Source: Cupriavidus pauculus (GTDB lineage Bacteria > Pseudomonadota > Gammaproteobacteria > Burkholderiales > Burkholderiaceae). From it: a DNA stretch of 64,000 nt. A program made the translations under genes and the position numbers. Under the pieces are notes generated by a model. The model was given only the letters and a program-made list of their open reading frames with translations, was not told the DNA's origin and searched no databases. How positions within the stretch are numbered: the first letter of the stretch is position 1; the number at the start of each line of letters is the position of its first letter. Below, one piece after another: positions 44,120 to 52,303 of this stretch. The DNA is taken from contig NZ_PJRP01000018.1 of NCBI RefSeq assembly GCF_002858765.1, forward strand, positions 18,513 to 82,512. Direction: 5' to 3'.

Positions 44120-45820
44120 TTATTGAATCACGACGGACAACGTGGTGCCAGCCGGAACACTCACCGTCTCGTCGTACGTCCCACTGACGGCAGTACGCAC
44201 CACCGGAAGGCTCCCGTAGGCTTCAAGTGCGACGGCAACGGATTGGATCAGTGTGCGGGTCGGCAGATGTGCCTGTGGGTTGATCAGCGGCAATGTGAAG
44301 CCGCCTTCCGTTCGCGCCGGAAAGCCAAATCCATCGGGGCTTGGGGCGGTCATCAGCGACCCGGCCGTCGCCGCAAAGCGGCGCAATTGTTCTCCGAAAC
44401 CGGATGTTGGCGCGCTTGCGCGGATGGCGGAATCGAGAACCTCGATCGAGTCGGTGCTGCTGAAATCGTTCAGCAGGTTCTTGTAGAAATCGAGTCCGAA
44501 CTGCCGCGTCAGGAAGCCGCCGAGCGATCCGGAGACCGCATAGCTGTCGCAAGACTCGGACGCGGTTTTGAATGCGATCAGGCTGCAGTTATAGGAGCCG
44601 GCCCCGTAGCCAATGTAGTCAGGAAAGCGCACGTCACGGATGGCGTTGTAGTTCGGGTCGATGGAATGGCCGACGAAGTTTTCCATCATCATGGCCGAGG
44701 CTTCCTCCAGCCACTGACCGAACAAGTACGAGGGGCCCTTGACCACGCCTCGACGGTAGAAGCTCTGCAGGTGCATCGCTTCATGGGCCATCGTTGAAAT
44801 CATTTCCCTCTGGCCTTCGGGGCCGCCAAGATAGAGCGACTCGGCATCCAGGTACAGCGAAACCGATTCGTTGCTGTAGGGGTTGGTCTCCGGATTCCGG
44901 CTTAAGGCGTTTCGTCCATAGAAGTACCCGAGCAAGCCCAACGGTCGCCCATCGTTGTTGAAATTCAGGATCACGATGTCAAGAGGCTGTCCCGTAGCAG
45001 GAATCAGATTTGAATACTCATGCGGCCCCCATAGCGGGCCACCGACGGCAGTGACCATGTCGTAGAGTCGTCCGGCTGGCGTGAAGCTGTCTGCAAGGAG
45101 CGCCACAATCTCAGTGCTCACCCTGTCGGATGCGTTTTCCGAATCCTCCACCCAGAAATTGACGGCGGTGCCGTCGGTGGTTGCGCGCTGCAGCACTAGC
45201 GTGGCCGAACGCTCGGAATTGTCGGCGTGGTACCAGGTTCTGGTGGTGTTCACAGCCGAAAGGCCCTGATTTTGCCTTGCCGCGTAGTTCGGCATGTCGC
45301 CGCGCCTTCCGGCAAGCGCCACCCAGCCCTCGCGATTGAAGTCCGAAATCTCCTGCTTGACGGCCTGCGTACCATCATCGTTCCAGCGCAGCGCGTTTGC
45401 CGCTGTGGTGGTGGTCGCCCGGGGCGTCGTCAGCGAGATCGTCGGCATGATCCTCGGGGTGGCGGTCTGGTTGGTAAAGACCAGCGTCACGTCCTGCCCG
45501 TTCAGACCCTCGATGCGGATCGGTACCTCGGCGGATGTCGTGGAGGCGTTGATGGCTTGCCACACGCCCACGCCGTTCCCGGTGTAGGTGTTTGCGTTGA
45601 CGGCGCCGCAATCGTTGCAGGCCGGCGACACAGTGGTGGGTGGCTCTGGCAGTGCGGGCGCGGGCGGCGATGTTTCGGGCGTGGGAGCAGGTGCTGCGAC
45701 CGTTGTTGGAGCGACGGACTGCTCGCCATCGCCGCCGCCACAGGCGCTTAGCGTGGTGACGGCCAGTACCGCTGCCGCTGCGAACTTCGGATGCGAAAAG
45801 ATGCGCGACGTGTACGTCAT
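44120..45820 (-). CDS. Lipoprotein with M30-like zinc metallopeptidase domain
   Basis: The 566-residue protein starts with a lipoprotein signal peptide (lipobox LSAC near residue 27, then GGGDGEQ) and a Pro/Thr/Ala-rich linker with a CNDC pair. The catalytic part contains MAHEAMHLQSFYRRG near residue 345, a HExxH zinc motif, followed by WLEEASAMMMENF, where the Glu could be the third zinc ligand. This arrangement fits the hyicolysin (M30) family. It is likely anchored in the outer membrane or periplasm. The substrate is unknown. The C-terminal 80 residues form a beta-rich domain. Confidence 0.8.
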   Translation of the reverse strand: MTYTSRIFSHPKFAAAAVLAVTTLSACGGGDGEQSVAPTTVAAPAPTPETSPPAPALPEPPTTVSPACNDCGAVNANTYTGNGVGVWQAINASTTSAEVPIRIEGLNGQDVTLVFTNQTATPRIMPTISLTTPRATTTTAANALRWNDDGTQAVKQEISDFNREGWVALAGRRGDMPNYAARQNQGLSAVNTTRTWYHADNSERSATLVLQRATTDGTAVNFWVEDSENASDRVSTEIVALLADSFTPAGRLYDMVTAVGGPLWGPHEYSNLIPATGQPLDIVILNFNNDGRPLGLLGYFYGRNALSRNPETNPYSNESVSLYLDAESLYLGGPEGQREMISTMAHEAMHLQSFYRRGVVKGPSYLFGQWLEEASAMMMENFVGHSIDPNYNAIRDVRFPDYIGYGAGSYNCSLIAFKTASESCDSYAVSGSLGGFLTRQFGLDFYKNLLNDFSSTDSIEVLDSAIRASAPTSGFGEQLRRFAATAGSLMTAPSPDGFGFPARTEGGFTLPLINPQAHLPTRTLIQSVAVALEAYGSLPVVRTAVSGTYDETVSVPAGTTLSVVIQ

Positions 45821-45887
45821 GAAGATTCCCCCTCAAATGTCGGTCATTGACGCTGGGCGCCATTGCGGCGCAGCCGTGCTTATACCG

Positions 45888-45915
45888 GCGTGGGTGGCGG
45901 ATTCGCCGCCCACGC
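45888..45915. repeat. Strong hairpin between HAD phosphatase and metallopeptidase genes
   Basis: A 12-bp stem with one G-T pair (GCGTGGGTGGCG with CGCCGCCCACGC) and a GATT loop lies in the gap between two minus-strand genes. No T-run follows, so it may be a weak terminator or an mRNA stabiliser. Confidence 0.5.
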
Positions 45916-45944
45916 GAGGGGAAATCGAGATCAGTTGATGGCCA

Positions 45945-46751
45945 TCATGCCAACTGTTTCAGCTTTAAGACCCTTTCCGCCATTTCCGCAAATCCTTCTC
46001 CACCGGCCGCGTCGGTGATGTAGGCGGGCTTCACTGGTAGTTTGTCCAGAATGTCGCGCACGTTCGCCACGCCTACCGACAGCGGGAAGTGGCCGAACAT
46101 CGCCACGTCATTGGCCGAATCGCCAATGAACAGCCACTCGTCGCGCTGGGCGTCGATATCGTCCCCGAGCAATTCCTCTACACAGAGCCGGCTCATCGAC
46201 AGCTTGTCGTGATGGCCGAACCAGCCATTGACGTGGATCGAACTGACGGTGGCCGTCATGCCGGCGCCGCGCATGATTGCCACGATGCGGTCGACGGCGG
46301 TCTGGGGCAACGGCGCCACGTCTTCGGCATGGTCGATCGCCAGGTCGGCGGCGTGCCATGCCTGGTCCGAAGCCAGCGCGCAGCCCGGTACTTCGCGCAG
46401 GATTTCCTGCCCCAACGCATGAATGCGGAAAAGGTTTGCTTCACGCGTGGCGGCATCGTCCAGGAAGCGGGTGATGAGCTTGTTGTCGACGAGATGCGAA
46501 TAGAACGCGCCGTTTTCGCCGATGATGGCGTCGACGGGCCAGAGACGCGTCAAGATTTCCGCCCATGCGATGCAGCGTCCCGTCACAGGGATCACGTGCA
46601 GTCCCGCGCGTTTGAGCCGGTCGAGCGCGACGTAAGTGGCGGCGGGCAGGCGGCCGTCGGTGGTCAGCGTGCCATCGATATCGGTCAGGATGCCGCGGAC
46701 ACGGCGCAGCGCGCTGTCGGGCAGGGCAGAAAAGGAAGTCGGTACGGTCAT
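45945..46751 (-). CDS. HAD-superfamily phosphatase (Cof/sucrose- or mannosyl-phosphoglycerate-phosphatase-like)
   Basis: The 268-residue enzyme has the HAD motif DIDGTLT with nucleophile Asp24 and general acid Asp26, VTGR as motif II, and the C-terminal FIGDSANDVAMF as motif IV. A C2-type cap lies between. This subgroup includes sugar-phosphate phosphatases such as mannosyl-3-phosphoglycerate phosphatase, but the substrate is not readable. The ATG at 46751 is chosen over a longer in-frame start lacking domain sequence. It is divergent from the ugp operon with a 205-bp gap. Confidence 0.83.
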   Translation of the reverse strand: MTVPTSFSALPDSALRRVRGILTDIDGTLTTDGRLPAATYVALDRLKRAGLHVIPVTGRCIAWAEILTRLWPVDAIIGENGAFYSHLVDNKLITRFLDDAATREANLFRIHALGQEILREVPGCALASDQAWHAADLAIDHAEDVAPLPQTAVDRIVAIMRGAGMTATVSSIHVNGWFGHHDKLSMSRLCVEELLGDDIDAQRDEWLFIGDSANDVAMFGHFPLSVGVANVRDILDKLPVKPAYITDAAGGEGFAEMAERVLKLKQLA

Positions 46752-46956
46752 GGCGGGGCATTGTAGCCGTGGCGAACGCCGCCTGGCGCTGCAATTGCCG
46801 GTCGTCAATATGCTGCAACATTCTCTTGCGCAAGGGCGGGTTTGCCCGGTGTTCGATGACAACGGAGCGGCGTAACATGCCTGTCACAAAAAATGCATAC
46901 AGTCGGTCGCTTTTTCAAAAAAACTGTCGCACCGAATGGCCTCAGGAGAAATGCCC

Positions 46957-48267
46957 ATGTCCTTCCCGCGCTTTGCGTTGAAATTCGCCGCCGTGGCCAG
47001 CCTGGCCTTGGCCGGCACGGCCCACGCAGCCGTAGAAATCCAGTGGTGGCACGCCATGCAGGGCGCGCTGAACGATAAGGTGAACGAGATCGCCAACAAG
47101 TTCAACGCCAGCCAGTCCGACTACAAGATCGTGCCCGTGAACAAGGGCAACTACGACGAGACGATGGCCGCCGGCATCGCGGCGTTCCGCGCGGGCGGCT
47201 CCCCGGCCATCCTGCAGGTGTTCGAGGTGGGTACTGCCACCATGATGAGCGCCAAGGGCGCCATCAAGCCGGTGTCCGTCGTCATGAAGGAAGCGGGCGA
47301 GAAGTTCGACCAGAAGGCCTATATCCCGGCCGTGGCGGGCTATTACACCTCGTCGAAGGGCGAGATGCTGTCGTTCCCGTTCAACAGCTCGACCACCGTC
47401 TTCTATTACAACAAGGACGCCTTCAAGAAGGCCGGCCTGTCGGCGCCGCCGAAGACCTGGCCCGAGGTCATGCAGTATTCGGCCAAGCTCAAGGCGGCCG
47501 GCACCAGCTGCGGGTACACCACCGACTGGCAGAGCTGGGTCCACCTGGAAAGCTTCTCGGCGTGGCACAACACGCTGTTCGCCAGCAAGAACAACGGCTT
47601 TGGCGGTACCGACGCGCGCCTGGTGTTCAACAGCCCGCTGCATGTGAAGCACATCACGAACCTGCAGGAAATGGTCAAGAAGGGCTATTTCAGCTACGGC
47701 GGCCGCAAGTCGGAGTCGCAGGCCAAGTTCTATAACGGCGAGTGCGCGATGTTCACGGGCTCGTCGGCTTCGCTGGCCAACATTCGTAAAAACGCCAAGT
47801 TCCAGTTCGGCGTATCGCAGCTGCCGTACTACGCGGACGTGCAGGGTGCGCCGCAGAACACGATCATCGGCGGCGCGTCGCTGTGGGTGATGGGCGGCAA
47901 GAAGGCCGAAGAATACAAGGGCGTGGCCAAGTTCTTCACGTTCCTGTCGCAGCCCGAGATCCAGTCGGACTGGCACCAGGCCACCGGCTACCTGCCGGTG
48001 ACGATGGCCGCCTATGAGCTGACCAAGAAATCGGGTTATTACGACAAGAATCCGGGCGCCGATGTGTCGGTGGAACAGATGATCGTGAAGACCACCGACA
48101 AGTCGCGCGGCGTGCGCCTGGGCAACCTGGTGCAGATCCGCACGATCATCGACGAGGAGCTGGAATCCGTGTGGGCCGGCAAGAAGGAGCCGAAGGCAGC
48201 GCTGGACGCGGCCGTGGCGCGCGGTAACGAACAGCTGGAACGCTTCCAGAAGACCGCCAAGGAATAA
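46957..48267 (+). CDS. ugpB: sn-Glycerol-3-phosphate ABC transporter substrate-binding protein
   Basis: The 436-residue periplasmic protein has a signal peptide (MSFPRFALKFAAVASLALA, cleavage after AHA) and a mature N-terminus AVEIQWWHAMQG typical of UgpB. It binds glycerol-3-phosphate or its diesters for import. The ATG at 46957 follows AGGAGA by 7 nt; another ATG six bases upstream is less well placed. The gene order ugpB-ugpA-ugpE-ugpC-ugpQ supports the assignment. A strong hairpin after the stop codon probably raises its transcript level relative to the membrane components. Confidence 0.95.
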   Translation: MSFPRFALKFAAVASLALAGTAHAAVEIQWWHAMQGALNDKVNEIANKFNASQSDYKIVPVNKGNYDETMAAGIAAFRAGGSPAILQVFEVGTATMMSAKGAIKPVSVVMKEAGEKFDQKAYIPAVAGYYTSSKGEMLSFPFNSSTTVFYYNKDAFKKAGLSAPPKTWPEVMQYSAKLKAAGTSCGYTTDWQSWVHLESFSAWHNTLFASKNNGFGGTDARLVFNSPLHVKHITNLQEMVKKGYFSYGGRKSESQAKFYNGECAMFTGSSASLANIRKNAKFQFGVSQLPYYADVQGAPQNTIIGGASLWVMGGKKAEEYKGVAKFFTFLSQPEIQSDWHQATGYLPVTMAAYELTKKSGYYDKNPGADVSVEQMIVKTTDKSRGVRLGNLVQIRTIIDEELESVWAGKKEPKAALDAAVARGNEQLERFQKTAKE

Positions 48268-48307
48268 GCCAACAGGCCGGGATCATCCCTGGCCGGTGCA
48301 GGACCTG

Positions 48308-48336
48308 AGCGGGCGGCGGCACAACCGTCGCCCGCT
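48308..48336 (+). repeat. Intercistronic hairpin between ugpB and ugpA
   Basis: AGCGGGCGGCGG (48308-48319) pairs with CCGTCGCCCGCT (48325-48336) over 12 bp with one G-U and a five-base loop. No T-run follows. Such stems after a binding-protein gene typically protect the upstream mRNA from 3' exonucleases or cause partial termination. Confidence 0.7.
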
Positions 48337-48379
48337 TGCCGTTTGTTCAGTCGTTCAGTCTCAGGGCGGAATCCATCTC

Positions 48380-49261
48380 ATGGAAAAACGCGTCGTATTC
48401 CGGTCGCCGTGGCTGCCGTATCTGCTGGTGTTTCCGCAGATCGTCATCACGGTGGTCTTCTTCTTCCTGCCCGCGGGGCAGGCGCTGTGGCAGTCGATGC
48501 TGCAGCAGGATGCCTTCGGCATCAATCTCGATTTCGTTGGCGCCGAGAACTTTGTCACACTCTGGAACGATCCGAACTACATCGAATCGTTCCAGGTGAC
48601 GGCGGTCTTTGCCATCGGCGTGACGGTGGTGGGCCTGTCGGTGGCGCTGCTGCTGGCGTACTTTGCCGACCGCGTGGTGCGTGCCGCCACCGGCTACAAG
48701 ACGCTGCTGATCTGGCCGTATGCCGTGGCGCCGGCCGTGGCGGGCGTGCTCTGGATGTTCATGTTCAACCCGACGCTGGGCGTGGTGTCGTACGCGCTAC
48801 GCAAGGTCGGCGTTGACTGGAACTACCTGCTCGACAGCAACCAGGCGCTGGCGCTGGTGGTGCTGGCCGCCGCCTGGAAGCAGGTCAGCTACAACTTCCT
48901 GTTCTTCCTGGCCGGGCTGCAGAGCATTCCCAAGTCGCTGATCGAAGCGGCGGCCATCGACGGCGCCGGGCCGTGGAAGCGCTTCTGGTCGATCGTGTTC
49001 CCGCTGCTGTCGCCGACCACGTTCTTCCTGCTGGTGATCAACGTGGTCTACGCGTTTTTCGACACGTTCGCGATTATCGACGCGGTCACGCACGGCGGCC
49101 CGTTCAATTCCACGAACACGCTCGTCTACAAGGTGTTCCACGATGGCTTCCGGGGCATGGATATTGGCGGTTCGGCCGCGCAGTCGGTGGTGCTGATGGT
49201 GATCGTGATCGCGCTGACCGTGGTGCAGTTCCGCTTCGTGGAACGCAAGGTCCAGTACTGA
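48380..49261 (+). CDS. ugpA: Glycerol-3-phosphate ABC transporter permease UgpA
   Basis: The 293-residue inner-membrane permease has six hydrophobic helices and the EAA loop EAAAIDGAGPWKRFWSIVFP that contacts the ATPase. It pairs with UgpE. The ATG at 48380 (MEKRVVFRSPWLPYLL) gives the family N-terminus; an upstream in-frame extension covers the hairpin and is rejected. ugpE follows after 14 bp. Confidence 0.94.
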   Translation: MEKRVVFRSPWLPYLLVFPQIVITVVFFFLPAGQALWQSMLQQDAFGINLDFVGAENFVTLWNDPNYIESFQVTAVFAIGVTVVGLSVALLLAYFADRVVRAATGYKTLLIWPYAVAPAVAGVLWMFMFNPTLGVVSYALRKVGVDWNYLLDSNQALALVVLAAAWKQVSYNFLFFLAGLQSIPKSLIEAAAIDGAGPWKRFWSIVFPLLSPTTFFLLVINVVYAFFDTFAIIDAVTHGGPFNSTNTLVYKVFHDGFRGMDIGGSAAQSVVLMVIVIALTVVQFRFVERKVQY

Positions 49262-49275
49262 CAGGAGGATAGGCA

Positions 49276-50124
49276 ATGATAGAGCGTCGTCCTGTACTGG
49301 ACTTCATTACCCACCTGGTGCTGATCCTGGGCATCGTCGTGGTGGCATTTCCGGTGTACCTGACTTTCGTGGCGTCGACGCTGACGGCCGAGCAGGTGCT
49401 GGATGCCCCCATGACGCTGATCCCGGGCAGTCACCTGATCGAAAACTATCGCACGGTACTGTTCCAGGGCGTGGGCGAATCGGCGTCGCCGGTGTCCACG
49501 ATGATGAAGAACAGCCTGATCATGGCGCTGGGCATCGCGCTGGGCAAGATTGCGATCTCGATCATCTCGGCCTTCGCGGTGGTCTATTTCCGCTTTCCGC
49601 TGCGCAAGGTCTTCTTCTGGATGATCTTCATCACGCTGATGCTGCCGGTGGAAGTGCGCATCCTGCCGACCTACAAGGTGGTGTCGGACCTGGGCCTGCT
49701 GGACAGCTACTTCGGGCTGACGATTCCGATCATCGCGTCGGCCACGGCCACGTTCCTGTTCCGCCAGTTCTTCCTGACCATTCCGGACGAACTGGCCGAG
49801 GCGGCGCGCATCGACGGCGCCGGCCCGCTGCGCTTCTTCTGGGATGTGGTGCTGCCGCTGTCGCGCACCAGCATCGCGGCGCTGTTCGTGATCCAGTTCA
49901 TCTACGGGTGGAACCAGTACCTGTGGCCGCTGCTGATCACCACGCAGAAATCGATGACGCCCGTGGTGGTGGGCGTGACGCAGATGATCTCCCGCTCGGG
50001 CGATGCGGCCACCGACTGGAACCTGGTGATGGCCACGGTGATGCTGGCGATGATTCCGCCGGCCGTGGTGGTCGTGTTGATGCAACGCTGGTTCGTCAAG
50101 GGCCTGGTGGAAACGGAAAAATAA
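49276..50124 (+). CDS. ugpE: Glycerol-3-phosphate ABC transporter permease UgpE
   Basis: The 282-residue second permease has six helices and the EAA loop EAARIDGAGPLRFFWDVVLP. The N-terminus MIERRPVLDFITHLVLILG and the AGGAGGATAGGCA-type ribosome-binding region before it fix the start. It forms the heterodimeric channel with UgpA. ugpC follows after 9 bp. Confidence 0.94.
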   Translation: MIERRPVLDFITHLVLILGIVVVAFPVYLTFVASTLTAEQVLDAPMTLIPGSHLIENYRTVLFQGVGESASPVSTMMKNSLIMALGIALGKIAISIISAFAVVYFRFPLRKVFFWMIFITLMLPVEVRILPTYKVVSDLGLLDSYFGLTIPIIASATATFLFRQFFLTIPDELAEAARIDGAGPLRFFWDVVLPLSRTSIAALFVIQFIYGWNQYLWPLLITTQKSMTPVVVGVTQMISRSGDAATDWNLVMATVMLAMIPPAVVVVLMQRWFVKGLVETEK

Positions 50125-50133
50125 GGTCAGACC

Positions 50134-51252
50134 ATGGCAAAGCTGTCTCTTCGCAACGTACAGAAGACTTACGCCGGCGGCACCCAGGTGGTGCATGGCA
50201 TCGATATGGAAATCGCCGACGGCGAGTTCATCGTGATCGTCGGGCCGTCCGGCTGCGGCAAATCCACGCTGCTGCGCATGGTGGCGGGGCTGGAAACGAT
50301 CACCGGTGGCGAGGTGCATATCGGCAACAAGGTCGTGAACGACCTGGAACCGGCCGAGCGCGACATCGCGATGGTGTTCCAGAACTATGCGCTGTATCCG
50401 CACATGAGCGTCTACGACAACATGGCGTACGGGCTCAAGATCCGCGGTATGGCGAAGGCCGAGATCGAGCAGCGCGTCAAGCACGCGGCCGGCATTCTGG
50501 AACTGGCGCCGCTGCTGGAACGCAAGCCGCGCGCGCTGTCGGGCGGCCAGCGCCAGCGTGTGGCCATGGGCCGCGCCATCGTGCGCGAGCCGGCGGTGTT
50601 CCTGTTCGATGAACCGCTGTCGAACCTCGATGCCAAGCTGCGCGTGCAGATGCGGCTGGAGTTGAAGGACCTGCATCGTCGCCTGAAGACCACCAGCCTG
50701 TACGTGACCCACGACCAGGTTGAAGCCATGACGCTGGCCGACCGCATGATGGTGCTCAACGGCGGCCGCATCGAGCAGATCGGCACGCCGCTGGAAGTGT
50801 ATTCGCGCCCGGCCAGCACGTTCGTGGCCAGCTTTATCGGCTCGCCGCCGATGAACCTGGTGCCGGTGGCGCGCAACGGCGCGGGGCAGGGCACCAACGG
50901 CGGCGAGGCGCAGATGCGCGTGGTGCAGAAGGAAGGCCATACCGGGACGGCCACGCTGGGCCACCTGCCGATGGGCCTGCACCTGCCGGAGCAGGCGCTG
51001 ATGGGGCTGCGCCCCGAGCATATCGAGCCGTGCGCCACCCACGAGGCGATTGCCGAGGTCGACGTGCGCGTGGTGGAGGCGCTGGGCGCCGATTCGTTCG
51101 CCTACGGCACGCTGGGCGGCCAGTCGATCGTGGTGCGGCTGGACAGCCATATGCCCGTGCGCGCCGGCGACAAGCTGCCGATCACGGCATCGGCCGACCA
51201 CCTGCATTTCTTCGACATGCAGGACGGCAAGCGGATCGAGGCGCTGGCATGA
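50134..51252 (+). CDS. ugpC: Glycerol-3-phosphate ABC transporter ATPase UgpC
   Basis: The 372-residue ATPase drives import. Walker A is GPSGCGKST near residue 37, the ABC signature is LSGGQRQRVAMGRA near 135, and Walker B is VFLFDEP. A C-terminal TOBE/MOI-type regulatory domain follows (LGLRPEHIEP-like segment MGLRPEHIEP), as in MalK/UgpC, where it can be inhibited by partner proteins. The stop overlaps the ugpQ start by four bases. Confidence 0.95.
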   Translation: MAKLSLRNVQKTYAGGTQVVHGIDMEIADGEFIVIVGPSGCGKSTLLRMVAGLETITGGEVHIGNKVVNDLEPAERDIAMVFQNYALYPHMSVYDNMAYGLKIRGMAKAEIEQRVKHAAGILELAPLLERKPRALSGGQRQRVAMGRAIVREPAVFLFDEPLSNLDAKLRVQMRLELKDLHRRLKTTSLYVTHDQVEAMTLADRMMVLNGGRIEQIGTPLEVYSRPASTFVASFIGSPPMNLVPVARNGAGQGTNGGEAQMRVVQKEGHTGTATLGHLPMGLHLPEQALMGLRPEHIEPCATHEAIAEVDVRVVEALGADSFAYGTLGGQSIVVRLDSHMPVRAGDKLPITASADHLHFFDMQDGKRIEALA

Positions 51253-52016
51253 GCACGACCGCGATCACGCCAGCCATGAACGGCGACTGGCCGTATCCGC
51301 GCCATATCGCGCACCGTGGCGCCGGCAAGCTGGCGCCCGAGAACACGCTGGCGGCCTTTCGCCATGGCGCGTCGTTCGGCTACCGGATGTTCGAGTTCGA
51401 CGTGAAGCTGTCCGGCGATGGCAAGCCCGTGCTGATGCACGACGCAACGCTGGACCGTACGACGTCCGGCCATGGGCGTGTCGACGCGCTGACGCTCGGC
51501 GAGATCGCAGCACTGGACGCCGGCAGCTGGCACAGCCCGGCCTTCGCCGGCGAGCCGGTGCCGACGCTGGCGGCCATCGCCCGCTATACGCAAGCTAACG
51601 GCTACCTGGTGAATATCGAGATCAAGCCGGTGCCGGGTGATGAATACCGCACTGGCGCTGCGGTGGCGCTTGATGCGCTTTCGTTATGGAAGGGCGCGGC
51701 GGTGCCGCCGCTGCTGTCGTCGTTTTCCGAAGTCGCGCTCGAAGCTGCGCGTCTGGCGGCGTCGGGCCTGCCACGCGCGTTGCTGCTGGACAAGCTGCCG
51801 GCCGACTGGCTTGATCGGCTGCGACGCCTGGACTGCGTGGCGCTGGACTCGAATCATCGCGAGCTCGACGCCGACGTCATCGCCGCCGCCCATGCGGCCG
51901 GTTTCAAGGTGCTGTGCTACACGGTCAATGACCCGTCCCGGGCGCAGGATCTGCTGTCCTGGGGGCTGGATGGTCTGATTACCGATGCGGTCGACCAGAT
52001 CGCGCCGCAGCCGTAA
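51249..52016 (+). CDS. ugpQ: Glycerophosphodiester phosphodiesterase UgpQ
   Basis: The 255-residue cytoplasmic enzyme hydrolyses glycerophosphodiesters to glycerol-3-phosphate and an alcohol. The GDPD signature HRGAGKLAPENTLAAF contains the catalytic His and Glu, with the metal-binding EFDVKLSGDGKPVLMHD following and NIEIKP further on. The ATGA overlap with ugpC means coupled translation. Downstream is the sucA leader; I see no clear terminator in the first 60 bp. Confidence 0.94.
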   Translation: MSTTAITPAMNGDWPYPRHIAHRGAGKLAPENTLAAFRHGASFGYRMFEFDVKLSGDGKPVLMHDATLDRTTSGHGRVDALTLGEIAALDAGSWHSPAFAGEPVPTLAAIARYTQANGYLVNIEIKPVPGDEYRTGAAVALDALSLWKGAAVPPLLSSFSEVALEAARLAASGLPRALLLDKLPADWLDRLRRLDCVALDSNHRELDADVIAAAHAAGFKVLCYTVNDPSRAQDLLSWGLDGLITDAVDQIAPQP

Positions 52017-52082
52017 GGTCCCTGGACAAACTGTCTCGATTTTGCATCACGAAAAGTCCCCACTGTTTGGGGGATAACGTGC

Positions 52083-52303
52083 TATGCTCCGCGAGTGAAG
52101 ACTTAGGTCCTTCCCGCACAACTTGCCCTTTCGGGTCTGGCGGCGAGACCGAGACAGACGGCACCCCCGGGTGCCGTTTCGTTCAAGGTGGTAACCGCAG
52201 GACCCCCAAGAGTTGTTTGCAATCCGCTAACCGGTCAGGCCGTGTCGCGGAAGGTTGATGAACCCGCTTAACTCCGGCATTCCCGGAGAATAGTGAGCGC
52301 CCC
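52083..52303 (+). ncRNA. Structured 5' leader of sucA (candidate sucA RNA motif)
   Basis: About 200 bases between a TATGCT -10-like box (52083-52088) and the sucA ATG hold no gene but several structures. The clearest is a GC-rich hairpin at 52159-52176 followed by TTTCGTT, which looks like an attenuator. A further inverted repeat near the ribosome-binding site is possible. A conserved 'sucA RNA' has been described upstream of sucA in Burkholderiales, and position and gene match; I cannot verify its covariance here. Confidence 0.5.

Noticed and set aside
46881..46930. Possible Pho box upstream of ugpB (CTGTCAC and CTGTCGC)
   Set aside because: The two half-sites are 43 bp apart instead of 11, and the base after the first unit does not repeat the motif.
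52058..52072. Short inverted repeat CCCCA/TGGGG before sucA
   Set aside because: A 5-bp arm is too short to separate from chance; it may merely lie in the promoter region.
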